8,502 bases of DNA from Pseudomonadota bacterium (GCA_023416455.1 JAEZHQ010000072.1:1-8502), one strand, 5' to 3'; shown: positions 1 to 6,541, counted from the stretch's first letter. The notes: a model not told the origin generated them from the sequence alone. Translations and numbers: made by a program.

Positions 1-1320
1 GCCCCGGCGTGGCCCGGCATCAAGGGCCGCATCAAGGGCCGGGTCAAGGCGCGGCTGCGCCCGCTGGCCGAGCGGCTGCGGGCCTTCCTGGCGGCCCCCG
101 TCGAGCGCGGCCTCGCCGTCCTGCGCCAGGACATGGCCGTCCTGAGCCAGGACACCGCCGCCCTGCGCCAGGACGTCGCCGCGTTGCGCGACGAGGTCGC
201 CGCCCTGCGCGGGGAGACCCGGGGCGAGGCCGCGGCGCTGCACCATGCGCTGGCCCTCCTGCGCGAGCAGGCCCAGGGCGAGGCGGCCGCCCTGCGCGGG
301 CATCAGGCGCAGCTCCAGGCGCAGACCCTGGCCCTGCTGGACGGCCTGCGGGAAGCCCAGGGCAAGGCGCAGCGCAGCCTCTACTGCCTGGACGACGCCC
401 TGGCCGAGCAGGCCGCGCAGGCCGGGTCCGCGCTCGACGGGCTGCGCGGCGGCCAGGAGCGGATCGCCGAATGGGTGGTCGGGCTGCACGGCAAGAGCGA
501 CGCCCTGCCCGTCCGCCATCTCTACCCGGTCGACGAGGAGGCCGTCCTGGTCCGCGCCCGGCCGGGCTACCTGCTGTGCCCGCGCGGCGACCTGCCGCTT
601 CTGACCGCCCTGGTCGAGAGCGGCGGCGCGCTGGAGCCGGGCCTGCACCGGCTGCTGGAGCGGCTGCTGGCGCCGGGCATGGTGTTCGTCGACGCCGGCG
701 CCAACGTCGGCCTGCTCACCCTGGCGGCGGCCCGGCTGGTCGGCCCCGCCGGCCACGTCCACGCCGTGGAGCCGACGCCGGCGACCTTCCGCCTGCTGGA
801 GCGCACGGTCGCCCTCAACGGCTTCGCCGGGCGGGTCACCGGCCACAACCTGGCCCTGGGCGCGGCGGCCGGCGCGGTCGACCTGCACATCGGCCCGACC
901 TGCGGCCACAACTCGGTGCACGGGCTGCCCGGCGCGGTCGGGACGGTCCGCGTCCGCCAGGACCGGCTCGACGCGCTGCTGCCCCCGGGGAGCCGCGCCG
1001 ACGTGATCAAGATCGACGTCGAGGGGGCGGAGCTGGAGGTCCTGCGCGGCATGCCCCGCCTGCTCGCCGACAACCCCGACGCGCTGCTGCTGGTCGAGTA
1101 CGGGCCGTCGCACCTGGCGCGGGTCGGGCTGGCGCCGGCCGACTGGTTCGCCGCCTTCGCCGCGCTGGGCCGCCGCGGCTACGCCGTCGACGAGCCCGGC
1201 GGCACCGTCCGCCCGCTGGAGGCGGTCGAGCTGGAGCGGGTCTCCTCGGTCAACATCGCCTACGTCCGGCCCTCCTCCCCCCTGGCCCGGGCGCTGCCGG
1301 GCGCGGAGGGCGCGGCATGA
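1..1320 (+). CDS. FkbM-family SAM-dependent methyltransferase with N-terminal coiled coil (5' end outside window)
   Basis: This is a probable sugar O-methyltransferase acting on a surface glycan. The C-terminal half has the FkbM (Methyltransf_21) signatures. The SAM-binding motif I VFVDAGANVG is encoded at 682-711, the acidic ribose-binding motif AVEP at about 763-774, and the family hallmark KIDVEGAE at 1009-1032. Before it lies a long Leu/Ala/Gln/Glu-rich heptad region (about 121-510) predicted to form a coiled coil, preceded by a basic stretch rich in Lys and Arg at 19-105. The frame is open to base 1. The first in-frame ATG (133) falls inside the first heptad and has no properly spaced ribosome binding site (AGGA ends 1 nt before it), and no ATG, GTG or TTG lies in frame at 1-132. 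I therefore take the gene as truncated by the window edge. It overlaps the next gene by 4 nt (ATGA). The glycan substrate cannot be read from sequence. The family assignment is firm and the start is unknown. Confidence 0.88.
   Translation, partial: APAWPGIKGRIKGRVKARLRPLAERLRAFLAAPVERGLAVLRQDMAVLSQDTAALRQDVAALRDEVAALRGETRGEAAALHHALALLREQAQGEAAALRGHQAQLQAQTLALLDGLREAQGKAQRSLYCLDDALAEQAAQAGSALDGLRGGQERIAEWVVGLHGKSDALPVRHLYPVDEEAVLVRARPGYLLCPRGDLPLLTALVESGGALEPGLHRLLERLLAPGMVFVDAGANVGLLTLAAARLVGPAGHVHAVEPTPATFRLLERTVALNGFAGRVTGHNLALGAAAGAVDLHIGPTCGHNSVHGLPGAVGTVRVRQDRLDALLPPGSRADVIKIDVEGAELEVLRGMPRLLADNPDALLLVEYGPSHLARVGLAPADWFAAFAALGRRGYAVDEPGGTVRPLEAVELERVSSVNIAYVRPSSPLARALPGAEGAA
121..225 (+). 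repeat. Five tandem degenerate 21-bp (7-codon) units encoding coiled-coil heptads
   Basis: Five consecutive in-frame 7-codon units start at 121, 142, 163, 184 and 205. They encode LRQDMAV, LSQDTAA, LRQDVAA, LRDEVAA and LRGETRG. Each starts with a CTG or TTG leucine codon followed by a polar pair and ends in small hydrophobics, the pattern expected of a coiled-coil heptad. The units share stretches such as CTGCGCCAGGAC (121-132 and 163-174), so they probably arose by short tandem duplication. Looser heptads continue to about 510. Confidence 0.75.
1305..1309 (+). promoter_or_regulatory. Shine-Dalgarno GGAGG for the NeuD-like acyltransferase
   Basis: GGAGG ends 7 nt before the ATG at 1317. It lies inside the last codons of the methyltransferase gene. 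It supports the ATGA overlap start over the in-frame GTG at 1374, which would remove the odd Pro/Ala leader. Confidence 0.6.
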
Positions 1321-1994
1321 GCGCCCCCCCCGCCCCGCCCGCCTCCGCCCCGCCCGCTGCCGCCCTGCCCCCCGTGGTCATCGTCGGGGCCGGCGGGCAC
1401 GCCAAGGTGATCGTCGAGCTGATCCGCGCCGAAGGGCGCTACCACCCCGTCGGCTGCACCGATTCCGGGGCGGCGGCGGGCGGCGTGCTGGGCCTGCCCT
1501 GGCTGGGCACGGACGAGGCCCTGCCCGCCCTGCGCGCCCAGGGGGTGCGCCACGCCTTCGTCGCGCTGGGCGGCAACGCGCTGCGCCTGAAGGTCGCCCG
1601 CGCGGTGGAGGCGCTGGGCTTCGAGCTGGTCAACGCGCTCAGCCCGCGCGCCGTGCTGTCGCCCTCGGCCCGGATCGGGCGGGGGGTGGCGGTGATGGCC
1701 GGCGCCGTCGTCAACGCCGAGGCGTCGGTCGGCGACCTCGCCATCATCAACACCAACGCCTCGGTCGACCACGACTGCGTCATCGGCGAGGCCGCCCACG
1801 TCGCCCCCGGCTGCGCGCTGGCCGGCAACGTGCGCGTCGGCGCCCTCGCCTTCCTGGGCGCCGGCACCGCCGTCATCCCCGGGATCACCATCGGCGAGGG
1901 CGCCACGGTGGGGGCCGGCGCCGCCGTCGTCCGCGACGTCGCGGCGAAAACGGTTGCGGTCGGCGTGCCGGCCCGGCCATTAGTGGCGCGGTGA
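1317..1994 (+). CDS. NeuD/PglD/PerB-family sugar O/N-acyltransferase (left-handed beta helix)
   Basis: This 225-residue cytoplasmic enzyme probably transfers an acetyl group from acetyl-CoA to the amino group of a nucleotide-activated 4-amino-6-deoxy sugar. After a Pro/Ala-rich leader (residues 2-19), a Rossmann-like nucleotide-sugar domain opens with VIVGAGGHAKV (21-31), the NeuD-family start. Residues about 112-207 carry hexapeptide repeats typical of a left-handed beta helix (SARIGRGV, ASVGDLAI, CVIGEAA, VRVGALA, ITIGEGATVGAGAAVV). His152 in SVDHDCVIG matches the position of the catalytic base in PglD/PerB enzymes, as I recall that motif. The C-terminus (KTVAVGVPARPL) is the usual end of the fold. 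The start is the ATG overlapping the upstream stop, with GGAGG 7 nt before it. The perosamine-synthase-like aminotransferase immediately downstream suggests a PerB-like GDP-perosamine N-acetyltransferase. Formyl or another acyl donor is not excluded. Confidence 0.88.
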   Translation: MSAPPAPPASAPPAAALPPVVIVGAGGHAKVIVELIRAEGRYHPVGCTDSGAAAGGVLGLPWLGTDEALPALRAQGVRHAFVALGGNALRLKVARAVEALGFELVNALSPRAVLSPSARIGRGVAVMAGAVVNAEASVGDLAIINTNASVDHDCVIGEAAHVAPGCALAGNVRVGALAFLGAGTAVIPGITIGEGATVGAGAAVVRDVAAKTVAVGVPARPLVAR

Positions 1995-2007
1995 GCGCAA
2001 GCCAGAC

Positions 2008-2012
2008 AGGTG
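2008..2012 (+). promoter_or_regulatory. Candidate Shine-Dalgarno AGGTG for the aminotransferase
   Basis: AGGTG ends 8 nt before the ATG at 2021. The rival GTG start at 1991 (in frame, 4-nt GTGA overlap with the upstream stop) has no recognisable purine-rich site upstream. This favours 2021, although the operon's habit of 4-nt overlaps keeps 1991 possible. Confidence 0.45.
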
Positions 2013-2020
2013 TCGACGCA

Positions 2021-3133
2021 ATGGATCGCCCGCCCTTCATTCCCGTTGCCGCACCCGTTCTGGACGGCAACGAAAAGGCCTACGTGATGGAGTGCCTGGA
2101 GACCACCTGGATCTCCTCGGCCGGCCGCTTCATCCCGGCCTTCGAGGAGAGCTTCGCGCGCTTCTGCGGGGTCCGCCACGCCATCGCGGTCAACAACGGC
2201 ACCACCGCGCTGCATCTGGCGCTGGTCGGGCTGGGGCTGGAGGCGGGGGACGAGGTCATCGTGCCCACCGTCACCTACATCGCCACCGCCAACGCCGTGC
2301 GCTACTGCGGCGCCACGCCGGTGCTGGCCGACTGCGACCCGCGCACGCTGAACGTCGACCCGGCCGCCGTCGCCGCCCGCATCACGCCGCGCACCCGGGG
2401 GATCATCGTCGTCCATCTCTACGGCCATCCCGCCGACATGGACCCGATCCTGGAGCTGGCCCGCCGGCACGGGCTGTTCGTCCTGGAGGACGCCGCCGAG
2501 GCGCACGGCGCCGAATACAAGGGCCGGCGCGTCGGCGGCTTCGGCCACTGCGCCACCTTCAGCTTCTTCGGCAACAAGATCGTCACCACCGGCGAAGGCG
2601 GGATGCTGACCACCGACGACGACGCGCTGGCCGCCCGGCTGCGCCTGTTCCGCGGCCAGGGCATGGACCCGGAGCGGCGCTACTGGCACCCGGTGGTCGG
2701 CTACAACTACCGCATGACCAACATCGCCGCCGCCATCGGGCTGGCCCAGATGGAACGGGTGGAGGAGGCCATGGCCACCCGCCACCGCATCGCCGGCTGG
2801 TACCGCCCGCGCCTGGCCCGGCTGAGCAGCCGCCTGACCATGCTGGGGGTCGAGCCCTGGGCGCGGCCGGTCCACTGGATGGTCACGGTCCTGCTGAACA
2901 GCGGCGGCGAGGCCGAGCGCGACGCCGTCATGGCCCGGCTGGCCGCGGCCGGCATCGAGACCCGCCCCGTCTTCTATCCCATGCACGTCCAGCCGCCGCA
3001 CCGCGACGAGGCCGGATCCTACCCCAACGCCACCCGGGCGGCGGCGCGCGGCATCAACCTGCCGACCCACGCGCGGCTCGGCGAGGCCGACGTGGAGCGC
3101 ATCTGCGACGCCCTGGCCGACGCCGTCCGATGA
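2021..3133 (+). CDS. per: DegT/DnrJ/EryC1/StrS PLP aminotransferase, probable GDP-perosamine synthase
   Basis: This 370-residue PLP enzyme probably aminates the C4 keto group of GDP-4-keto-6-deoxymannose with glutamate as donor, giving GDP-perosamine. The PLP lysine is Lys186 in FSFFGNKIVTTGEGGM (180-195). EDAAEAHGA (156-164) supplies the cofactor-ring acidic residue, and NNGTTALHLAL (58-68) binds the phosphate. ETTWISSAG (27-35), VHLYGHPADM (131-140), YWHPVVGYNYRMTNIAAAIGLAQ and ETRPVFYPMH are, from memory, nearly those of E. coli O157 RfbE/Per, and the length fits too. The protein is therefore called as perosamine synthase rather than as a generic family member. The start is the ATG at 2021 (see the SD entry); GTG 1991 would add 10 residues. 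It lies directly after a PerB-like acyltransferase and overlaps the next gene by 4 nt (ATGA). No GDP-mannose 4,6-dehydratase is in the window. The substrate call is inference; the fold is certain. Confidence 0.88.
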   Translation: MDRPPFIPVAAPVLDGNEKAYVMECLETTWISSAGRFIPAFEESFARFCGVRHAIAVNNGTTALHLALVGLGLEAGDEVIVPTVTYIATANAVRYCGATPVLADCDPRTLNVDPAAVAARITPRTRGIIVVHLYGHPADMDPILELARRHGLFVLEDAAEAHGAEYKGRRVGGFGHCATFSFFGNKIVTTGEGGMLTTDDDALAARLRLFRGQGMDPERRYWHPVVGYNYRMTNIAAAIGLAQMERVEEAMATRHRIAGWYRPRLARLSSRLTMLGVEPWARPVHWMVTVLLNSGGEAERDAVMARLAAAGIETRPVFYPMHVQPPHRDEAGSYPNATRAAARGINLPTHARLGEADVERICDALADAVR

Positions 3134-4182
3134 AGATCGCGCTCTGCTCGTCCTTCGTGCCGTTCGTCTTCGGCGGCGCCCGGCTCATCGTGGAATGGCT
3201 GGAGACCAAGCTGCTCGAGCACGGCCACGCCGTCGAGCGGGTCTACCTGCCCTTCGTCGAGGCCCCCGACCGCCTGCTCGCCCAGATGACCGCCTACCGG
3301 CTGCTCGACCTCACCGAGGCGGCGGACCGCGTCATCGCCTTCCGCCCCCCCGCCCACGTCATCCCGCACCCCGACAAGGTGCTGTGGTTCATCCACCACA
3401 TCCGCGTCTTCTACGACCTGTGGGACAGCCCCTACCGCCCGGTTCCCGACGCCCCGCCCGGCCGCGCGCTGCGCGACCGGCTGATGGCGGCCGACGGCGT
3501 GGCGCTGCGCGAGGCCAAGCGGGTCTTCACCAACTCCCGCGTCGTCTCCGAGCGGCTGAGGCGCTTCAACGGGGTGGGCAGCGAGGTCCTCTACCCCCCG
3601 GTCTTCGACCCCGGCCGCTTCCACAGCCCGGGCCGCGACGAGGACTACGGCGACGAGATCGTCTACGTCTGCCGGGTCGAGCACCACAAGCGCCAGCACC
3701 TGCTGGTCGAGGCCATGGCGCACGTCCGCAGCCCGGTGCGCCTGCGCCTGTGCGGCAGCGCCGGCAACCCCGCCTACGCCGACAACCTGCGCGCCCGCGT
3801 CGCGGCGCTGGGGCTGGGCGACCGCGTCCGCTTCGAGGACCGCTGGATCAGCGAGGCGGAGAAGGCGGCCGCCCTGTCCACCGCGCTCGCCGCCGCCTAC
3901 CTGCCGCTGGACGAGGATTCCTACGGCTACCCCTCGCTGGAGGCCAGCCACGCCCGCAAGCCGATCCTCACCACCACCGATTCCGGCGGCGTCACCGAGC
4001 TGGTGGAGGACGGGCTCAACGGGCTGGTCTGCGACCCCGACCCGCGGGCGCTCGCCGAGGCCATGGACCGTCTCCACCGCGAGCGCGCCCGCACCCGCGA
4101 CATGGGGCACGCCGCCGAACGGCGGGTCGGCGAGCTGGGCATCACCTGGGACCGGGTCCTGGAAAGGCTGACCGCGCCATGA
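3130..4182 (+). CDS. GT4-family glycosyltransferase, first of a tandem paralogous pair
   Basis: This is a 350-residue retaining GT-B glycosyltransferase, probably adding one sugar to the lipid-linked repeat unit at the cytoplasmic face of the inner membrane. The N-terminal domain opens with FVPFVFGGARLIVEWL, the acceptor-domain glycine loop, and contains PHPDKVLW (79-86). The C-terminal donor domain has Arg182 and Lys187 (CRVEHHKRQHLLVEAM), which in GT4 enzymes contact the nucleotide diphosphate. It also has DSYGYPSLE (263-271), a D-x7-E version of the usual E-x7-E motif, followed by TDSGG and LAEAMDRL. No membrane segment or signal peptide is seen. It starts at an ATGA overlap with the aminotransferase and has no good Shine-Dalgarno, so its translation is likely coupled. 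The next gene is a clear paralogue. Donor and acceptor are unknown; a perosamine- or mannose-type donor is a guess from the neighbourhood. Confidence 0.88.
   Translation: MKIALCSSFVPFVFGGARLIVEWLETKLLEHGHAVERVYLPFVEAPDRLLAQMTAYRLLDLTEAADRVIAFRPPAHVIPHPDKVLWFIHHIRVFYDLWDSPYRPVPDAPPGRALRDRLMAADGVALREAKRVFTNSRVVSERLRRFNGVGSEVLYPPVFDPGRFHSPGRDEDYGDEIVYVCRVEHHKRQHLLVEAMAHVRSPVRLRLCGSAGNPAYADNLRARVAALGLGDRVRFEDRWISEAEKAAALSTALAAAYLPLDEDSYGYPSLEASHARKPILTTTDSGGVTELVEDGLNGLVCDPDPRALAEAMDRLHRERARTRDMGHAAERRVGELGITWDRVLERLTAP
3687..3717 (+). repeat. 31-bp exact repeat shared with the downstream paralogue (copy 1)
   Basis: Bases 3687-3717 are identical to 4727-4757 (offset 1040). A second exact match of 18 bp follows at 3727-3744 and 4767-4784 with the same offset. 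The region encodes KRQHLLVEAM and RSPVRL in the nucleotide-binding part of each glycosyltransferase. It is a conserved remnant of the gene duplication and a possible site of recombination between the two genes. Confidence 0.8.
4161..4167 (+). promoter_or_regulatory. GGAAAGG: C-terminal codons doubling as ribosome binding site
   Basis: The Glu-Arg codons GAA AGG (4162-4167) near the end of the first glycosyltransferase form a purine-rich site that ends 11 nt before the ATG at 4179. The same GAA AGG pair recurs at the end of the paralogue. Both codons are minority choices in this GC-rich locus, which mostly uses GAG and CGC or CGG. Confidence 0.5.
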
Positions 4183-5219
4183 AGGTCCTGGTCGTCAACA
4201 ACATGGCCCCCTTCGTCCGGGGCGGGGCGGAGGAGCTGGCCGATCACCTGGCCCGCAACCTGAACGCCACCCCCGGCGTGCAGGCGGAGGTGCTGCGCAT
4301 CCCCTTCCGCTGGGATCCGGCCGAGCGCCTGCTGGAGGAGATGCTGCTCTGCCAGACCCTGGAGCTGGTCAACACCGACCGGGTCGTGGCGCTGAAGTTC
4401 CCGGCCTATCTGGTCCCCCACCCGGACAAGGTGCTGTGGCTCCTGCACCAGTACCGCCAGGCCTACGACCTGTGGGAGAGCGGCCAGTCCAACATCCCCG
4501 ACACGCCGCGCGGCCACGCCATCCGCCGCGCCATCCGCGCCGCCGACGGGGCCTGCTTCGCCGGGGCGCGGGCGCTGTTCACCAACTCCGCGGTCACCCG
4601 CGCGCGCCTGCGCCGCCACAACGGTGTCGACGCCGAGGTGCTGATGCCGCCGCTGAACGACCCGGAGCGCTTCCACGACGCCGGGCAGGGCGACTACATC
4701 TTCGCCGGCGGCCGGGTCAACGCCGGCAAGCGCCAGCACCTGCTGGTCGAGGCCATGCGCTTCGTGCGCAGCCCGGTGCGCCTGGTCGTCGGCGGCCCGC
4801 CCGACGGCCCGGCCGACGCCGACCGGCTGCGCGCGCTGGTGCGCGGGCACGGGCTGGAGGAGCGGGTCGAGCTGGAGCTGGGCTTCCTGCCGCGCGACCG
4901 GCTGGCCGCCCGCACCAACCACGCGCTGGCCTGCGCCTACCTGCCGACCGACGAGGATTCGGTGGGCTACGTGACCATGGAGGCCTTCCACGCCGGCAAG
5001 GCCGTGCTGACCGTCACCGATTCCGGCGGGCTGCTGGAGATCGTGCGCGACGGCGAGACGGGCTTCGTCGTCCCGCCCGACCCGGAGGCGCTGGCCGAGG
5101 CCATGGACCGCCTCTTCCTCGACCGCGCCGCCGCCGCGGCGCTGGGGGCCGCCGGCCGCGCCCTGTGGCTGGGCAAGGGCATCGCCTGGGAGACCACCAT
5201 CGAAAGGCTTCTGGCGTGA
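4179..5219 (+). CDS. GT4-family glycosyltransferase, second of a tandem paralogous pair
   Basis: This 346-residue GT-B glycosyltransferase is a paralogue of the gene before it. Both open with a K-[IV]-x5-F/A-PFV-x-GGA loop, share PHPDKVLW (80-87 here) followed by an H-x-x-R-x-x-YDLW stretch, and have the FTNS, P-P and RFH elements. Both then have R-x4-KRQHLLVEAM (Arg179, Lys184), D-x7-E (DSVGYVTME, 260-268), TDSGG and LAEAMDRL. The spacing is almost constant. Differences cluster in the N-terminal acceptor half, for example a longer loop at GQSNIPDTPRG and a different region after the glycine loop. That suggests the two enzymes use similar donors on different acceptors. It starts at an ATGA overlap and ends in a GTGA overlap. 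The role is probably sequential sugar addition in the same repeat unit. The specific linkage is unknown. Confidence 0.88.
   Translation: MKVLVVNNMAPFVRGGAEELADHLARNLNATPGVQAEVLRIPFRWDPAERLLEEMLLCQTLELVNTDRVVALKFPAYLVPHPDKVLWLLHQYRQAYDLWESGQSNIPDTPRGHAIRRAIRAADGACFAGARALFTNSAVTRARLRRHNGVDAEVLMPPLNDPERFHDAGQGDYIFAGGRVNAGKRQHLLVEAMRFVRSPVRLVVGGPPDGPADADRLRALVRGHGLEERVELELGFLPRDRLAARTNHALACAYLPTDEDSVGYVTMEAFHAGKAVLTVTDSGGLLEIVRDGETGFVVPPDPEALAEAMDRLFLDRAAAAALGAAGRALWLGKGIAWETTIERLLA
4727..4757 (+). repeat. 31-bp exact repeat shared with the upstream paralogue (copy 2)
   Basis: This is the second copy of the segment at 3687-3717. With 4767-4784 it gives two exact blocks in the same register, which supports an origin by tandem gene duplication rather than chance codon bias. 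Confidence 0.8.
5202..5207 (+). promoter_or_regulatory. GAAAGG: C-terminal codons doubling as ribosome binding site
   Basis: The GAA AGG codons (Glu-Arg) near the end of the second glycosyltransferase place AAAGG (5203-5207) 8 nt before the GTG start at 5216. This is the usual Shine-Dalgarno distance and supports GTG as the start of the next gene. Confidence 0.55.
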
Positions 5220-6523
5220 AGATCGCCTGGGTGACGCCCTTCTCCACCCGTTCGGCCATCGGCCGCTTCAGCCGCCTGGTGACGGCGGCGCTGGAGCGGC
5301 AGGGGCACGCGGTGACCGTGGTCCGCAGCGAGGCGCCGGACCTCCTGTCCGAGGAGGCCCACCCCCACCCCGGGCCCGTCCTGCCCTGGACGGCGCTGGC
5401 CGGGGAGCCGGGCCGGGCCGGGGACTTCGACGTCCTGGTCTACAACGCCGGCGACAACTATCTCTTCCACGCCGGGGTGATCGCGCTGCTGCCGAAGCAT
5501 CCGGGCGCGGTCGTCTTCCACGACTTCTACCTGCTCAACCTGTTCCACGCCTGGCGGCATTTCGGCGCCGGGCCGGACGCCGACGCGGTCGCCGACGCGC
5601 TCTACGGGCCGGGGTCGGCCGAGGCGATCCTGGAGCTGATCGCCCGGCCGGACCACATGGCGGAGGCCGCCGACCGCTTCCCCATGACGGAATGGATCGC
5701 CGCCCAGGCCGACGGCGCCGTGGCCCACGCCGGCTTCTACGCCGACCGGCTGCGCCGCGCCGCGCCCGGCCCGGTCACCGTGCTGCCGCTGGCCTACGAC
5801 ACGCTGGGCGCCTTCACCCCGCTGCACGAGCGGCCGCCGTCCCGCCCCCTGACCGTGCTGACCGTCGGCAACGTCAACCCGAACAAGCGCGTCGATTCCG
5901 TGCTCCAGGCCATCGGCGGCTCGGACGCGCTGCGCGGGGCCTGCCGCTACCGGGTGGTCGGCGCCGTGGAGGAGGGCGAGCGCCGCCGCCTCCAGGACGT
6001 CGCGGCCCTGGTCGGCGTCGCCGACCTGACCATCACCGGGGCGGTGCCCGACGCCGTCCTCCACGCCGAGATGGAGGCGGCGGACGTCATCGCCTGCCTG
6101 CGCCGGCCGCCGCTGGAAGGGGCCTCCGCCTCGGCGGTCGAGGCCATGCTGAGCGGGCGGCCGGTGCTGGTGAGCGAGGGCGGCTTCTACGCGGACCTGC
6201 CCGACCATCTGGTCTTCAAGGTCCGCCCCGGGACGGAGGTCGCGGACGTCCGCCGGCACCTGCTGGCCCTGCGCGAGGATCCCCGCCTGGGCGCGCTGGT
6301 CGGGCGGCGGGCGGCGGCCTGGGCGGCGCGGACCTTCGCGCCCGACGCCTACGCCGCCCGGCTGGTGCCGTTCCTGGAAGAGGTGGTCCGCGGCCAGCCG
6401 CTGCTGCGCACCGCCGCCCGGCTCGGCCGGACGGCCGCCGGGCTGGGGCTGGGGCCGGACGACCCGCTGCTGGGCCGCCTGGCCGGCGTCATGGACGGCC
6501 TCTTCCGGCCCCCGGGCGGCTGA
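5216..6523 (+). CDS. GT4-family glycosyltransferase, divergent third enzyme
   Basis: This 435-residue cytoplasmic or peripheral-membrane GT-B enzyme starts at a GTG that overlaps the previous stop (GTGA). It opens with KIAWVTPF-STRSAIG, a glycine-loop type N-terminus, followed by VYNAGDNYLFH and VVFHDFYL, which are seen in many polysaccharide GT4 proteins. The donor domain contains LTVGNVNPNKRVDSVLQAIG (Lys224) and the canonical E-x7-E motif, Glu301 to Glu309, in LEGASASAVEAMLSGRPVLVSEGG. It is about 85 residues longer than the two preceding transferases. The extra length is in the N-terminal half and in a C-terminal tail after about residue 385 (Arg/Leu/Gly-rich, ending LFRPPGG). It is not a recent duplicate of the other two. 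It closes the overlapping gene series: a 107-nt gap follows. Donor and acceptor are unknown. Confidence 0.87.
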   Translation: MKIAWVTPFSTRSAIGRFSRLVTAALERQGHAVTVVRSEAPDLLSEEAHPHPGPVLPWTALAGEPGRAGDFDVLVYNAGDNYLFHAGVIALLPKHPGAVVFHDFYLLNLFHAWRHFGAGPDADAVADALYGPGSAEAILELIARPDHMAEAADRFPMTEWIAAQADGAVAHAGFYADRLRRAAPGPVTVLPLAYDTLGAFTPLHERPPSRPLTVLTVGNVNPNKRVDSVLQAIGGSDALRGACRYRVVGAVEEGERRRLQDVAALVGVADLTITGAVPDAVLHAEMEAADVIACLRRPPLEGASASAVEAMLSGRPVLVSEGGFYADLPDHLVFKVRPGTEVADVRRHLLALREDPRLGALVGRRAAAWAARTFAPDAYAARLVPFLEEVVRGQPLLRTAARLGRTAAGLGLGPDDPLLGRLAGVMDGLFRPPGG

Positions 6524-6541
6524 CGGGAGGCTGACGGGAGG
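6520..6541 (+). repeat. 11-bp perfect tandem duplication spanning a stop codon
   Basis: CTGACGGGAGG occurs twice back to back, at 6520-6530 and 6531-6541. The first copy contains the TGA stop of the third glycosyltransferase. It is probably a replication-slippage duplication just past the gene end. No function is evident. Confidence 0.85.

Noticed and set aside
9..1316. Long + strand open frame through the methyltransferase gene, continuous with the acyltransferase frame
   Set aside because: It is an Arg/Gly/Pro/Ala low-complexity translation created by the high GC content out of frame. The FkbM motifs are in another frame. Only the part from 1317 is real.
1439..3070. 543-codon minus-strand open frame opposite the acyltransferase and aminotransferase
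   Set aside because: The translation is rich in Gly, Arg, Val and His without recognisable domains, and both + strand genes beneath it have complete family motifs. It is a GC-driven shadow.
2092..3129. Upstream extension of the first glycosyltransferase frame through the aminotransferase gene
   Set aside because: The sequence before 3130 in this frame is Arg/Pro/Gly shadow translation. The GT4 N-terminus begins exactly at the ATGA overlap.
3019..6259. Several long minus-strand frames opposite the three glycosyltransferases
   Set aside because: They mirror the codon-phase pattern of the + strand genes and show no start signals or domains. They are shadow frames.
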